From Pseudomonas denitrificans (nom. rej.) (GTDB taxonomy: Bacteria > Pseudomonadota > Gammaproteobacteria > Pseudomonadales > Pseudomonadaceae), in the NCBI RefSeq assembly GCF_008807415.1, contig NZ_CP043626.1:5618501-5682500 (forward strand): 64,000 bases of DNA. Direction: 5' to 3'. Numbering within the stretch: the stretch's first letter is position 1; every line of letters starts with the position of its first letter. Shown here piece after piece: positions 8,320-17,920 of the stretch. The translations under genes were made by a program, and so were the position numbers. Under the pieces are notes generated by a model. The model was not told where the DNA came from and did not search any database. It worked only from the letters and a program-made list of their open reading frames with translations.

Positions 8320-9033
8320 TCAGGACGAGGTGTAGTAGTACTTCTTCGCCCAGGCGTAGGGGCGTTGCCGCTCGGCGCACCAGGTGGCGAAGTCGCCTTC
8401 GGGCTGTGCCGAGTAGGCCTGCCAGTCATCCAGCATCGCCGATAGCTGCACGGCTTCCTTGGCGGGGCGGGCGAACGGGCTGGCGTCCGGCGCCTCGGCG
8501 ATGAGTTGCGCCACCCGCTCCAGCGCTTCGCGCGCACAGGCCGGCTCACCGATGAAGAAGCCCTCGTCCAGATGGTGCATCGCGTAGTCCGCGGCGCCCA
8601 GGGCGAAATCGATCAATCGGTAGCGGATAGCGACATCGTCCGGGCCCACCGCCAGCGCCCGGCGCAGGAGATCGCCATCGTTCTGCAGCAGCCCCAGCCA
8701 GCGCAGCGGCGCGTGCGCCGTCGGTGCGCTGGCGATCCAGGCTTGCAGTGTCGGGACCAGGAAGCGCGCGAGCAGCGGCTGGGCGAGGAACTGGTGGGCT
8801 TCGCGGGTCTGGCTGTGCAGCGTGAGTATCTGCAGGCTCAGTTCGCGGGCTGGCAGGGTGTCGGGGGCAGGGGCATTGCGCAGGAACCCTTCGAGGGCGG
8901 CAAACGCCTCGCGACGCACGCCTCGACTGCGGGCGCGGGCGTAATCCGCCAGCGCCTGCAGGCCGGGCAGGCTCGCCAGTTCATCGGCGAGCCGCTCCAG
9001 TCCTTCGAAGTTTTCCTGGTTCCAGTAGTGCAT
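8320..9033 (-). CDS. hypothetical protein downstream of argH (helical-repeat-like)
   Basis: The 237-residue cytoplasmic protein has no motif I can name. It looks almost entirely alpha-helical, with recurrent Leu/Ala-rich helices such as LERLADELASLPGLQALADYA and stretches of TPR-like spacing, and a conserved-looking aromatic C-terminus (RPYAWAKKYYYTSS, reduced here). The start is 12 bases after the argH stop on the same strand with a weak ribosome site, so translation may be coupled to argH. From memory a hypothetical gene also sits beside argH in P. aeruginosa (PA5264 position). Function unknown; a scaffold or interaction role is only a guess. Confidence 0.75.
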   Translation of the reverse strand: MHYWNQENFEGLERLADELASLPGLQALADYARARSRGVRREAFAALEGFLRNAPAPDTLPARELSLQILTLHSQTREAHQFLAQPLLARFLVPTLQAWIASAPTAHAPLRWLGLLQNDGDLLRRALAVGPDDVAIRYRLIDFALGAADYAMHHLDEGFFIGEPACAREALERVAQLIAEAPDASPFARPAKEAVQLSAMLDDWQAYSAQPEGDFATWCAERQRPYAWAKKYYYTSS

Positions 9034-9045
9034 GAGCCGCTGTGC

Positions 9046-10440
9046 TCAGCGCGTGGCCAGCAGTTCCCGGCCGCGAGCGACGGCGGCGCGAACCTGGTTC
9101 GGCGCGGTGCCGCCGATGTGGTCGCGGGCGTTCACCGAGCCTTCCAGGGTCAGCACGGCGAACACGTCGTCGTCGATCTGGTCGCTGAACTGACGCAGCT
9201 CGTCCAGGCTCATCTCGGCCAGGTCCTTGCCGCTGTCTACGCCGTACTTCACGGCGTGGCCGACGATCTCGTGGCAATCACGGAACGGCAGGCCACGGCG
9301 CACCAGGTAGTCGGCGAGGTCAGTGGCGGTGGAGAAGCCGCGGCGGGCCGCTTCGCGCATGATCTCGCGCTTGGGCTTGATCGCCGGAACCATGTCGGCG
9401 AAGGCGCGCAGGCTGTCGCGCAGGGTGTCGGCGGCGTCGAACAGCGGTTCCTTGTCTTCCTGGTTGTCCTTGTTGTAGGCCAGCGGCTGGCCCTTCATCA
9501 GGGTCAGCAGGCCGGCGAGGTGGCCGAACACGCGGCCGGACTTGCCACGCACCAGCTCCGGGACGTCCGGGTTCTTCTTCTGCGGCATGATCGAGGAGCC
9601 GGTGCAGAAGCGGTCGGGCAGGTCGATGAACTGGAACTGGGCGCTGGTCCAGAGCACCAGCTCTTCGGAGTAGCGCGACAGGTGCATCATCGCGATCGAG
9701 GCGGCGGCGCAGAATTCGATGGCGAAGTCACGGTCGGACACGCCGTCCAGCGAGTTGCCGGAGATCGCTTCGAATCCCAGCAGTTCGCAGGTGATGGTCC
9801 GGTCGATCGGGTAGGTGGTGCCTGCCAGCGCGGCGCTGCCCAGGGGCATGCGGTTGGCGCGCTTGCGGCAGTCCACCAGGCGCTCGTAGTCGCGGCTGAG
9901 CATTTCGAACCAGGCCAGCAGGTGGTGGCCGAAGGTCACCGGCTGCGCGGTCTGCAGGTGGGTGAAGCCGGGCATGATGGTGTCGGCCTCGGCTTCCGCC
10001 AGGCCCAGCAGGCCCTGCTGCAGGCGGGTGATCTCGGCGAGGATCAGGTCGATCTCGTCACGCAGCCACAGGCGGATGTCGGTGGCGACCTGGTCGTTGC
10101 GCGAACGGCCGGTGTGCAGTTTCTTGCCGGTGACGCCGATGCGGTCGGTCAGGCGCGCCTCGATGTTCATGTGCACGTCTTCCAGGTCGACGCGCCAGTC
10201 GAAGGTGCCGGCTTCGATCTCGCTCTGGATCTGCTTGAGGCCGTCGATGATGGTGTCGCGCTCGGCGTCGCTCAGCACGCCGACCTTGGCCAGCATGGTG
10301 GCGTGGGCCATGGAGCCCATGATGTCGTGGCGATAGAGGCGCTTGTCGAAGTCGACGGAAGCGGTGAAGCGGGCGACAAAGGCATCGACGGGCTCGCTGA
10401 AACGGCCGCCCCAGGACTGGTTGGTCTTCTCTACGCTCAT
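9046..10440 (-). CDS. argH: argininosuccinate lyase
   Basis: The 464-residue enzyme of the fumarase/aspartase superfamily cleaves argininosuccinate to arginine and fumarate, the last step of arginine synthesis. The superfamily signature [12 protein letters not shown] is present at about residue 280 with the catalytic Ser, and HTGRSRNDQ and THLQTAQP motifs lie upstream. The start is the ATG at 10438-10440 ([12 protein letters not shown]), preceded by GAGAGAT; the frame is open further upstream but that extension has no homology-like features. It is divergent from algZ (fimS), as in P. aeruginosa. Confidence 0.97.
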   Translation of the reverse strand: MSVEKTNQSWGGRFSEPVDAFVARFTASVDFDKRLYRHDIMGSMAHATMLAKVGVLSDAERDTIIDGLKQIQSEIEAGTFDWRVDLEDVHMNIEARLTDRIGVTGKKLHTGRSRNDQVATDIRLWLRDEIDLILAEITRLQQGLLGLAEAEADTIMPGFTHLQTAQPVTFGHHLLAWFEMLSRDYERLVDCRKRANRMPLGSAALAGTTYPIDRTITCELLGFEAISGNSLDGVSDRDFAIEFCAAASIAMMHLSRYSEELVLWTSAQFQFIDLPDRFCTGSSIMPQKKNPDVPELVRGKSGRVFGHLAGLLTLMKGQPLAYNKDNQEDKEPLFDAADTLRDSLRAFADMVPAIKPKREIMREAARRGFSTATDLADYLVRRGLPFRDCHEIVGHAVKYGVDSGKDLAEMSLDELRQFSDQIDDDVFAVLTLEGSVNARDHIGGTAPNQVRAAVARGRELLATR

Positions 10441-10672
10441 GGATCTCTCTCGCTGAAACGGGCAGGCGCGGCGCGCGGCCTGCATGAAGGGCAAAGTGCG
10501 ACGATAATAGCAGGCTGAAGGACAAAACCGGCGGCGCTTTGGCGGGTTGCGGCGGGGGAGAGGCGGTGAATCGTCGCGGGCCCCGTGCCGATCTTTGCGC
10601 TGCCCGACAATTCCTGGCTTATGGTCGCACGCGGCGCTTGCCGCCGTGCAGGCGCTTACGGAAACTGCGTCG
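10441..10672. promoter_or_regulatory. divergent argH / algZ promoter region
   Basis: 232 bases between two divergent starts. It must hold both promoters. I could not place -35/-10 boxes or an AlgR-type CCGTTCGTC site with confidence. Confidence 0.4.
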
Positions 10673-11743
10673 ATGCCCAGACTGACGAAGACCGGCGACA
10701 AGCCGGCGCCCAACGAAGACTACTTCATTCCCGAACTCTGCCAGCCCGAAGCGCTGTTCAGCCTGGTGCTGCTCGCCGAGCTGCTGGTGCTCGTGCTGGT
10801 GCTCGCCGAGCCGATGACCCCCAGCTTCAACTGGGTGCGCCTGGCCCTGTCCTCGCTGTTCGTGCAGTGGATCGTGTTGCTCTCGGCCGGTCTGTTGTGC
10901 CAGCTAAGGCCGTTCATGGCGCGCTGGCCGGCGTGGTTCTCCGGCCTGCTCAGTTGTGCGCTGGTGGTCCTGCTGACGCTGGGCTGCACCTGGGTGGCGG
11001 ATTATTTCTCCCTTGGCGGCCCCATGAGCCGCACCGGCGAGGTCAATCTCTATCTGCGCCATGCATTGATTGCGCTCATCATGTCCACGCTGTTGCTACG
11101 CTATTTCTATCTCCAGAGCCAATGGCGACGGCAGCAGCAGGCTGAGTTGCGGGCGCGGATCGAATCGCTGCAGGCGAGAATCCGTCCGCACTTCCTGTTC
11201 AACAGCCTCAACAGCATCGCCAGCCTGATCGAGATCGATCCGGGCAAGGCCGAGCTGGCGGTGCTGAATCTTTCGGACCTTTTTCGCGCCAGCCTGGCCA
11301 AACCTGGAACATTAATTTCCTGGGGAGAGGAACTTGAGCTGGCCAGACGCTATCTTTCCATTGAGCAGTTCCGTCTTGGCGACCGGTTGCAGATGGACTG
11401 GCAGGTGAGCGGCGTGCCCGACGGCGTGCCGATTCCCCAGCTGACACTGCAGCCGTTGCTCGAGAACTCATTGATTTATGGCATCCAGCCGCGCATCGAA
11501 GGCGGTCTGGTGAAAGTTGAGGCGGACTACCGTGACGGTGTGTTCCAGCTCTGCGTGAGCAACCCGTACGACGAATCGACCGAGACGCTGCCCACGAAGG
11601 GGACCAAGCAGGCCCTGCAGAATATTGCAGCGCGACTTGCGGCACTTTTCGGGCCAAAAGCTAGTCTCACCGTCGAGCGCCGTGACGGACGGCACTTCAC
11701 CTGTCTACGCTATCCATGTGCGCGTCTCATGCAGGAAGCCTGA
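10673..11743 (+). CDS. algZ: LytS-type sensor kinase AlgZ/FimS
   Basis: The 356-residue membrane sensor has about four hydrophobic segments in residues 25-150, then a LytS-type His-kinase region with the candidate phospho-His173 in [11 protein letters not shown] and a C-terminal ATPase-like domain ([13 protein letters not shown] as N-box, weak G-box). It is the known partner of AlgR, controlling alginate, type IV pili and virulence in P. aeruginosa. Length and gene order (argH divergent, algR 4 bases downstream) match. The start at 10673 is the ATG of [10 protein letters not shown]; an upstream in-frame extension would add 42 residues lacking family character. It sits in the inner membrane. 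Confidence 0.92.
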   Translation: MPRLTKTGDKPAPNEDYFIPELCQPEALFSLVLLAELLVLVLVLAEPMTPSFNWVRLALSSLFVQWIVLLSAGLLCQLRPFMARWPAWFSGLLSCALVVLLTLGCTWVADYFSLGGPMSRTGEVNLYLRHALIALIMSTLLLRYFYLQSQWRRQQQAELRARIESLQARIRPHFLFNSLNSIASLIEIDPGKAELAVLNLSDLFRASLAKPGTLISWGEELELARRYLSIEQFRLGDRLQMDWQVSGVPDGVPIPQLTLQPLLENSLIYGIQPRIEGGLVKVEADYRDGVFQLCVSNPYDESTETLPTKGTKQALQNIAARLAALFGPKASLTVERRDGRHFTCLRYPCARLMQEA

Positions 11744-11747
11744 GCTT

Positions 11748-12494
11748 ATGAATGTCCTGATCGTCGATGACGAACCCCTGGCGCGAGAGCGCCTGGCCCG
11801 GCTGGTGGGGCAACTGGACGGCTATCGCGTCCTCGAGCCATCCGCCAGCAACGGCGAAGAAGCGCTGACGCTGATCGACAGCCTGAAGCCGGATATCGTC
11901 CTGCTGGATATCCGCATGCCCGGCCTGGACGGGCTTCAGGTGGCCGCCAAGCTGTGCGAGCGCGAAGCCCCGCCGGCGGTGATCTTCTGTACCGCCCATG
12001 ATGAATTCGCCCTGGAGGCGTTCCAGGTCAGTGCGGTCGGCTACCTGGTCAAGCCGGTCCGCAGCGAGGACCTGGCCGACGCCCTGAAGAAAGCCTCGCG
12101 GCCCAACCGCGTGCAGCTCGCGGCGCTGACCAAGCCCCCGGCCGCCGGTGGCCCCGGCCCGCGCAGCCACATCAGCGCGCGGACCCGCAAGGGGATCGAG
12201 CTGATTCCACTGGAAGACGTGATCTTCTTCATCGCCGACCACAAGTACGTGACCCTGCGCCACGCGGGCGGCGAAGTGCTGCTGGACGAACCGCTGAAGG
12301 CGCTGGAGGACGAGTTCGGTGACCGCTTCGTGCGCATCCACCGCAACGCGCTGGTCTCCCGCGAGCGTATCGAGCGCCTGCAGCGCACCCCGCTGGGGCA
12401 CTTCCAGCTGTACCTGAAAGGACTCAACGGCGACGCGCTGACCGTCAGCCGCCGCCATGTCGCTGGTGTCCGGCGACTCATGCATAACCTGTAG
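11748..12494 (+). CDS. algR: LytTR response regulator AlgR
   Basis: The 248-residue regulator has a CheY-like receiver (1-120) with the acidic pair at residues 7-8, phospho-acceptor Asp54 (VLLDIRMPG) and Lys in YLVKPV, then a LytTR DNA-binding domain (about 140-245; FIADHKYVTL, RIHRNALVSRERI, TVSRRHV). In P. aeruginosa it controls alginate (algD, algC), twitching motility and quorum-related genes. The length is identical to PAO1 AlgR as I recall it. The start is 4 bases after the algZ stop, so the pair is co-translated. hemC follows after 113 bases. Confidence 0.96.
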   Translation: MNVLIVDDEPLARERLARLVGQLDGYRVLEPSASNGEEALTLIDSLKPDIVLLDIRMPGLDGLQVAAKLCEREAPPAVIFCTAHDEFALEAFQVSAVGYLVKPVRSEDLADALKKASRPNRVQLAALTKPPAAGGPGPRSHISARTRKGIELIPLEDVIFFIADHKYVTLRHAGGEVLLDEPLKALEDEFGDRFVRIHRNALVSRERIERLQRTPLGHFQLYLKGLNGDALTVSRRHVAGVRRLMHNL

Positions 12495-12607
12495 CGACAC
12501 AGTGCCGCAGCGCCTGAAGCCTGGGGGGCGGCCCCCGGGCTTTTCGTTTGCGTGAGCTGTTATCATGCGGGCACTTTCTTGCACGCTTCCTTTGCCTGGA
12601 AATGCCC

Positions 12608-13546
12608 ATGTCTCGCGAAATCCGTATCGCCACGCGCCAGAGCGCCCTGGCACTCTGGCAGGCCGAATACGTCAAGGCCCGCCTGGAACAGGCCCACCCC
12701 GGCCTGACCGTGACCCTCCTGCCGATGACCAGTCGCGGCGACAAGCTGCTGGACGCGCCGCTGGCGAAAATCGGCGGCAAGGGCCTGTTCGTCAAGGAAC
12801 TGGAAACCGCCCTGCTGGAGAACGAAGCGGACATCGCCGTGCACTCCATGAAGGACGTGCCGATGGACTTCCCCGAAGGCCTGGGCCTGTACTGCATCTG
12901 CGAACGTGAAGACCCGCGCGACGCCTTCGTCTCCAATACCTACGCAAGCCTCGATGACCTGCCCGCCGGCAGCGTGGTCGGCACCTCCAGCCTGCGCCGC
13001 CAGGCCCAGCTGCTGGCCAGCCGCCCGGACCTGCAGATCCGCTTCCTGCGCGGCAACGTCAACACCCGCCTGGCCAAACTCGACGCCGGTGAGTACGACG
13101 CGATCATCCTCGCTGCCGCCGGCCTGATCCGCCTCGGTTTCGAAGACCGCATCCGTTCCTCGATCAGCGTCGAGGCCAGCCTGCCTGCCGGCGGCCAGGG
13201 CGCAGTGGGTATCGAGTGCCGTACCTCCGACGCGGAAATCCACGCCCTGCTGCAACCGCTGCATCACCGCGAGACTGCCCTGCGCGTCACCGCCGAGCGC
13301 GCGCTGAACAAGCGCCTCAATGGCGGCTGCCAGGTGCCCATCGCCTGCTACGCGATCCTCGAAGGCGACCAGCTGTGGCTGCGCGGCCTGGTTGGCCAGC
13401 CCGACGGCACCGAACTGCTGCACGCCGAAGCTCGCGCGCCCTTCGCCGACGCCGAAACCCTCGGCGTGAAGGTCGCGGAAGACCTGCTGGGCCAGGGCGC
13501 CCAGGAAATCCTCGACGCAGTCTACGGCGAGGCCGGTCACCCGTGA
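12608..13546 (+). CDS. hemC: porphobilinogen deaminase
   Basis: The 312-residue enzyme joins four porphobilinogens into hydroxymethylbilane in haem synthesis. The dipyrromethane cofactor Cys is Cys241 in [12 protein letters not shown], and the arginine-rich [11 protein letters not shown] and HSMKDVP motifs are intact. The start at 12608 ([10 protein letters not shown]) is favoured over an ATG two codons earlier because the family begins this way. The stop overlaps the GTG start of hemD by three bases, showing translational coupling. Cytoplasmic. Confidence 0.97.
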   Translation: MSREIRIATRQSALALWQAEYVKARLEQAHPGLTVTLLPMTSRGDKLLDAPLAKIGGKGLFVKELETALLENEADIAVHSMKDVPMDFPEGLGLYCICEREDPRDAFVSNTYASLDDLPAGSVVGTSSLRRQAQLLASRPDLQIRFLRGNVNTRLAKLDAGEYDAIILAAAGLIRLGFEDRIRSSISVEASLPAGGQGAVGIECRTSDAEIHALLQPLHHRETALRVTAERALNKRLNGGCQVPIACYAILEGDQLWLRGLVGQPDGTELLHAEARAPFADAETLGVKVAEDLLGQGAQEILDAVYGEAGHP

Positions 13547-14300
13547 GCCGCTGGCGGCTGCTGCTGACCCGTCCCGAAGAGGATTGCGCGGCGCTCGCCG
13601 CTACCCTCGCCGAACACGGCATCCACGGCGACTGCCTGCCTTTGCTGGCGATCACGCCACGCGAAGAGACACCCGTCGAGCGCAGCCTGATCCTTGACCT
13701 GGACCGCTACTGCGCGGTTATCGTGGTCAGCAAGCCCGCGGCGCGCCTGGGCCTGGAACGGCTCGACCGCTACTGGCCGCAGCCGCCGCTGACCCAGCGC
13801 TGGTTCACCGTCGGCGCCGCCACGGCGGCTATCCTCGAAGACTACGGTCTGGATGTGGTCTGCCCGCAGGACGGCGACGACAGCGAAGCCCTGCTGGCCT
13901 TGCCGGAGTTCGAGCAGGCCCTGCAGGTGCATGATCCGAAGGTGCTGATCATGCGCGGCGAGAGTGGCCGAGAATTCCTCGCCGAGCGCCTGCGCGGCCA
14001 AGGCGTGGTGGTCGACTATCTGGAACTCTACCGGCGCGAAATGCCGGATTACCCTCCGGGCGAACTGCTGCGGCGAATCCAGGGGGAGCGTTTGAACGCC
14101 ATCGCGGTCAGTAGTGGGCAGGGGCTCGAGCACCTGCGCCAGCTGGCGGCGGCGGATTGGCCGCAAGTCAGTGCCATGCCGTTGTTCGTGCCCAGCCCGC
14201 GGGTGGCTGAGCAGGCGCGGGAGATGGGGCGCTGCAAGTAATCGATTGCCGGGGCGCAAGCCCGGCGGCATTAATGGAAGCGTTGAGAAGCGCCGACTAG
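13543..14300 (+). pseudogene. hemD: uroporphyrinogen-III synthase, interrupted by a one-base frameshift
   Basis: HemD closes hydroxymethylbilane to uroporphyrinogen III. The frame from GTG 13543 is family-like (RWRLLLTRPEED, FTVGAATA, IAVSSGQGLEHL) but stops at 14241 after 232 residues, at EMGRCK. From the next frame the expected tail reads ALQVIDCRGASPAALMEAL and ends at TAG 14298-14300. Restoring one G in the run at 14226-14229 gives a 252-residue protein, close to the 251 I recall for P. aeruginosa. So a single G is missing, through sequencing error or true mutation. The truncated form keeps both Rossmann-like lobes except the last strand and helix. It overlaps hemC and precedes hemX in one operon. 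Confidence 0.88.
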
Positions 14301-14327
14301 AACAATTTCCGAGCGAAGGATGGATCT

Positions 14328-15440
14328 GTGAGCGAAGCCGTCACTCCCCAAGAGACTTCACCAACATCGTCCAGTCCGGCCCCCGCGCCGGCCCCGCGCA
14401 AGGGCGGCACGGGCATCGCCCTGCTGGCCCTGCTGGTCGGCGCCGCCGGCCTCGCAGCCGGTGGCTGGGGTGTCTGGCAGGTCCAGCAGCTCAAGGGCGC
14501 CGAGCAGCAGCGTGCCGCGCAACTGGAAGATGCCCGCGCCCAGGCGCAGGGCGTACAGAACGCAAACGCGGAGCTGAACAAGCGTCTGGATACCCTGCCC
14601 AACGCCGACGAGCTCGAAGCCCGCCGCCGCCTCGTGGTGGAGCTGCAGGGCGACCAGCAGCAGCTGGCCAAGCAGGTCAAGCAGGTCCTGGGGCAGAGTC
14701 GCCAGCAGTGGCGCCTGGCTGAGTCCGAGCATCTGTTGCGTCTGGCAGTGCTGCGTCTCTCCGCGCTGCAGGACATCGACAGCGCCACCGAACTGGTCCA
14801 GGGCGCCGACGACATCCTTCGTGTGAACAACGATCCGGGCGCCTTCGCCGCGCGGGCGCAACTGGCCAAGAGCCTCGAAGCGCTGCGCGCGCTGCCGCGT
14901 CCGGACCGCACCGGGCTGTTCCTGCAGTTGGGCGCGCTGCGCGACCAGGCTGCGCAACTGCAACCGCTGAACCCCGCTTTCAAGCCGTCCGAGACCGGCA
15001 CTGGGCCGAACACCGCCTGGAGCGACGGCAACGACCGCTGGAGCGAGTGGTGGGACCGCGTCTCGCAATACGTGCGTATCGACTTCAATGCCGGGCAGGA
15101 TATCCGCCCGCTGCTCTCCGGGCAGCAGCTCGACCGCGTCCGCCTCGCCCTGAGCCTTGCCCTGGAACAGGCGCAGTGGGCCGCCCTGAACGGCAAGCAG
15201 GACGTCTACGAGCAGGCGCTCAAGCAGGCCAAACAGATAGTCGGCGACTTCTTCAACGCCGACCTCGCCGACAGCCGCGCGCTGGTTGCGCGACTGGATG
15301 AGCTCAGCGGTCAGGCCGTCACCGTGCAGACGCCGGACCTCGGCCCGGCCCTGAGTTCGCTGCAGGCCTACCTGTCGCGCCGCGAGAATGCGGTGCAGCA
15401 GCAGGAGGCGGTGGCGCCGGACGCGGGGACCCAGCCATGA
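14328..15440 (+). CDS. hemX: HemX-like membrane-anchored protein (non-catalytic uroporphyrin methyltransferase family name)
   Basis: The 370-residue protein begins at GTG 14328 with AAGGATGG upstream. It has a short Ser/Pro/Ala-rich cytoplasmic tail, one membrane helix at about residues 30-52 (GIALLALLVGAAGLAAGGWGV region), then a long periplasmic alpha-helical, Gln-rich coiled coil and a helical domain (WWDRVSQYVRI). It carries the HemX family name but none of the SAM-dependent methyltransferase motifs, so methyltransferase activity is unlikely. It is placed between hemD and hemY and overlaps hemY by 4 bases. It probably acts with HemY as a scaffold or membrane partner of the haem pathway. 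Confidence 0.9.
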   Translation: MSEAVTPQETSPTSSSPAPAPAPRKGGTGIALLALLVGAAGLAAGGWGVWQVQQLKGAEQQRAAQLEDARAQAQGVQNANAELNKRLDTLPNADELEARRRLVVELQGDQQQLAKQVKQVLGQSRQQWRLAESEHLLRLAVLRLSALQDIDSATELVQGADDILRVNNDPGAFAARAQLAKSLEALRALPRPDRTGLFLQLGALRDQAAQLQPLNPAFKPSETGTGPNTAWSDGNDRWSEWWDRVSQYVRIDFNAGQDIRPLLSGQQLDRVRLALSLALEQAQWAALNGKQDVYEQALKQAKQIVGDFFNADLADSRALVARLDELSGQAVTVQTPDLGPALSSLQAYLSRRENAVQQQEAVAPDAGTQP

Positions 15441-16669
15441 GCCGCGTCTATGTCCTGATCCTCGCCGTGGTCCTGGCGGCCACCCTGGTCGGGCTGGCCA
15501 TCGCCGAGCAGTCCGGCTACGTGCTGATCGCCTACAAGAGCTTCCGTTACGAATCCAGCCTGTGGACCTTCCTCGCGCTGCTGGTGGTGCTCTGGGTGAT
15601 CTACCTCGTCGTGCGCCTGGTGTTGCGCCTGCTGGGCGTGTCCGGGCGCGTGGTGAATCCCTGGTCGCGCTTCAACCGTCGCCGTCGCTCGCAACTGGCC
15701 GAGGAACACGGCCAGCGTGATCTTGCCGAAGGCCACTGGGCGCAGGCGCTGCGTCACCTGCGTCGCGCCGCCGAGCTGAGCGATCGCCCGCTGCCGCATT
15801 ACCTGGGCGCCGCCCGCGCGGCCAATGAGCTGGGCAAGACCGAAGAGTGCGACGAACTGCTGGACCGCGCCCAGGAACGCGAGCCCGGCAGCGAGCTGGC
15901 GGTGGGGCTGACCCGTGCCCAGCTGCTGATCAACCGCGGCGACTTCACCCGCGCCCGCGTGGTGCTGGACAAGCTGCATCAGGATCACCCGCGTCATCCG
16001 ACCGTGCTGCGCCTGCTCCAGCAGCTCTACGTCAGCCTCCACGACTGGCAGGCGCTGTGCGTGCTGCTGCCCGAGCTGCGCAAGGAGCGTGTGCTGCAGA
16101 ACGCCGAGCTGGCGGACCTGGAGCGCCGCACCTGGATGGCCGCGCTGGGCGAGGCGGGCGAGCAGGGCCTCGGCCAGGGCGAAAGCAGCCTGCAGCCGCT
16201 GACCCAGCGCTGGCAGAACGTGCCCTCCAACCTTCGCGCGCAGCCGCCGCTGGTGGCCGCCTACGCCGAACAACTGCTGCGCCTGGGCGCGCCGGAAGAG
16301 GCCGAGGACGTGCTGCGCAAGGCGCTCAAGGAAGGCTACGACAGTCGCCTGGTACACCTCTATGGCCGCGCCCGTGGCCGCGATGGTGCGCACCAGCTGA
16401 AGACCGCCGAAGGCTGGCTGAAGCAGCATGGCGACGACCCGGAGCTGCTGCTGACCCTCGGCCGCCTGAGCCTGCAGAACAAGCTGTGGGGCAAGGCGCG
16501 CGAGTACCTGGAAGCCAGCCTGGCCCGCCAGCGCAGCGCGGAAACCTGCGCCGAACTGGCGCGCCTGCTGGCGCAGCTGGGTGAGGTGGAGCGCAGCAAC
16601 CAGCTGTTCCAGGAAGGCCTTGGCCTACTGGCGCCGCCGGTTTCACTGCCGGTGGCCGTGCGCGCCTGA
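15437..16669 (+). CDS. hemY: HemY, inner-membrane TPR protein of haem metabolism
   Basis: The 410-residue protein has two N-terminal membrane helices (about 4-22 and 40-62) and then a soluble part made of TPR-like helical repeats (GHWAQALRHLRRAAEL, NRGDFTRARVVLDKL, GAPEEAEDVLRKAL). This is the proteobacterial HemY, unrelated to the protoporphyrinogen oxidase also called HemY in Gram-positives. It is thought to assist a late haem-synthesis step. The start overlaps the hemX stop (ATGA). It is last gene of the operon; a bidirectional terminator follows. Confidence 0.93.
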   Translation: MSRVYVLILAVVLAATLVGLAIAEQSGYVLIAYKSFRYESSLWTFLALLVVLWVIYLVVRLVLRLLGVSGRVVNPWSRFNRRRRSQLAEEHGQRDLAEGHWAQALRHLRRAAELSDRPLPHYLGAARAANELGKTEECDELLDRAQEREPGSELAVGLTRAQLLINRGDFTRARVVLDKLHQDHPRHPTVLRLLQQLYVSLHDWQALCVLLPELRKERVLQNAELADLERRTWMAALGEAGEQGLGQGESSLQPLTQRWQNVPSNLRAQPPLVAAYAEQLLRLGAPEEAEDVLRKALKEGYDSRLVHLYGRARGRDGAHQLKTAEGWLKQHGDDPELLLTLGRLSLQNKLWGKAREYLEASLARQRSAETCAELARLLAQLGEVERSNQLFQEGLGLLAPPVSLPVAVRA

Positions 16670-16686
16670 TCGCGTTGCTGGAAGTG

Positions 16687-16712
16687 AAAACGGCGCCCAA
16701 GGGCGCCGTTTT
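16687..16712. terminator. bidirectional terminator between hemY and the sugar dehydrogenase
   Basis: Perfect stem AAAACGGCGCCC/GGGCGCCGTTTT with a two-base centre. A and T runs on both sides serve the converging genes ending at 16669 and 16718. Confidence 0.93.
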
Positions 16713-16717
16713 CATGT

Positions 16718-17803
16718 TCAGGGTTTGCCGTAGCGGATGCGGTAGATCGCGCCGTTCTGGTCATCGCTGACCAGCAGCGAGCCGTCCGGCGCAACCAGCA
16801 CGTCTGCCGGCCTGCCGTTGACCCCGCCATCCTTGTCGAGCCAGCCTTCGGCGAACACGCTCTGGCGCTTCAGCGTGCCGTCCTCGTTGAGTTCGATCCG
16901 CGCCACGCGGTAGCCGATCTTCTGCGTGCGATTCCAGGAGCCGTGCTCGGCGATGAACAGGTTGTTGCGGTACTCGGCGGGGAACTGCTCGCCGGTATAG
17001 AAACGCAGCCCCAGGGCGGCCACGTGCGGGCCCAACCTGGCCACTGGCGGAGTGAAGGCGGAGCAGGGTTTCCTGCCCTCTTCGGGATCGGCGATGTCGC
17101 CCTGGTGGCAGTCGGGATAGCCGAAGTCCTCGCCCGTCGTGCTGACCTTGTTCAGTTCGTCATCGGGCTTGTCGTCGCCGAGCATGTCGCGTCCGTTGTC
17201 GGTGAACCACAGCTGCTTCGTCTGGGGATGCCAGGTGAAGCCGACCGTGTTGCGGATGCCGTAGGCGACTACTTCCCGCGCGCTGCCGTCGGCGTTCATG
17301 CGCTGCAGGTTGGCGTACTGCTCGCGGTCCGGGCGGCAGATGTTGCAGGGGGCGCCGACTGGTACGTAGAGCTTGTCGTCCGGACCGAAGGCGATGAATT
17401 TCCAACCGTGCGCCGTCTCCTTCGGAAATTGTGCCGGCAGTTCCTCGGCCTTGGGAGGTGCGTCGAGGTGCGCTTCGATGTCACGCAGCACGACGATGCG
17501 GTTGATCGACGACACATACAGGTCGCCCTTGTGGAAGGTCACGCCCACGGGCATCTGCAAACCCTCGCCGATGCTTCTGGCCTTACCGTCGGGCGTCACC
17601 GCATAGACCTTGTCGCCGGACCGGCTGCCCACGAACAGCGTCCCCTTGTCGCCCCAGGCCATGGCGCGGGCGCCCGGCACCTGGTCGGTGAGCAGGCTGA
17701 TGTGAAAACCATCTGGGACCCGGATCTGGCTGAGATCGATGGCGGCAATGGCCGGTGCTGATGTCAGGGAAAGCAGCGAGCAAAGTAGGAAATGACGACG
17801 CAT
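16718..17803 (-). CDS. exported PQQ-dependent-type sugar dehydrogenase (sorbosone dehydrogenase-like)
   Basis: The 361-residue protein has a cleavable signal peptide (first 20 residues, ending APAIAA) and is periplasmic. The mature part is a six-bladed beta-propeller of the soluble glucose/sorbosone dehydrogenase family: MAWGDKGTLFVGSR, a GRPADVLVAPDGSLLVSDD blade near the end, HGWKFIAFGPDDKLYVPVG and the motif GYPDCHQGD. A Cys pair (CNIC) lies mid-protein. These enzymes oxidise aldoses or related sugars with PQQ, but many family members are uncharacterised, and cofactor use is inferred. It is a single gene, convergent with hemY. Confidence 0.85.
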   Translation of the reverse strand: MRRHFLLCSLLSLTSAPAIAAIDLSQIRVPDGFHISLLTDQVPGARAMAWGDKGTLFVGSRSGDKVYAVTPDGKARSIGEGLQMPVGVTFHKGDLYVSSINRIVVLRDIEAHLDAPPKAEELPAQFPKETAHGWKFIAFGPDDKLYVPVGAPCNICRPDREQYANLQRMNADGSAREVVAYGIRNTVGFTWHPQTKQLWFTDNGRDMLGDDKPDDELNKVSTTGEDFGYPDCHQGDIADPEEGRKPCSAFTPPVARLGPHVAALGLRFYTGEQFPAEYRNNLFIAEHGSWNRTQKIGYRVARIELNEDGTLKRQSVFAEGWLDKDGGVNGRPADVLVAPDGSLLVSDDQNGAIYRIRYGKP

Positions 17804-17920
17804 GGCAGGAATTCCCGGATGAGTGCCACGGCCAGTCTAGACACTCGCCTTGAACTGATCGCCGGGTTTCCACTACCGTAGCGGCCTTTCGTGCAACAGC
17901 GCTTTATCAGCGGAGCCGCC

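Noticed and set aside
13543..14300. Programmed frameshifting in hemD
   Set aside because: No slippery heptamer or downstream stimulator is evident, and relatives as I recall have an uninterrupted gene; a missing G explains the sequence.
14328..15440. HemX as an active uroporphyrinogen-III methyltransferase
   Set aside because: The protein is a membrane-anchored coiled coil without SAM-binding motifs; the name is historical.
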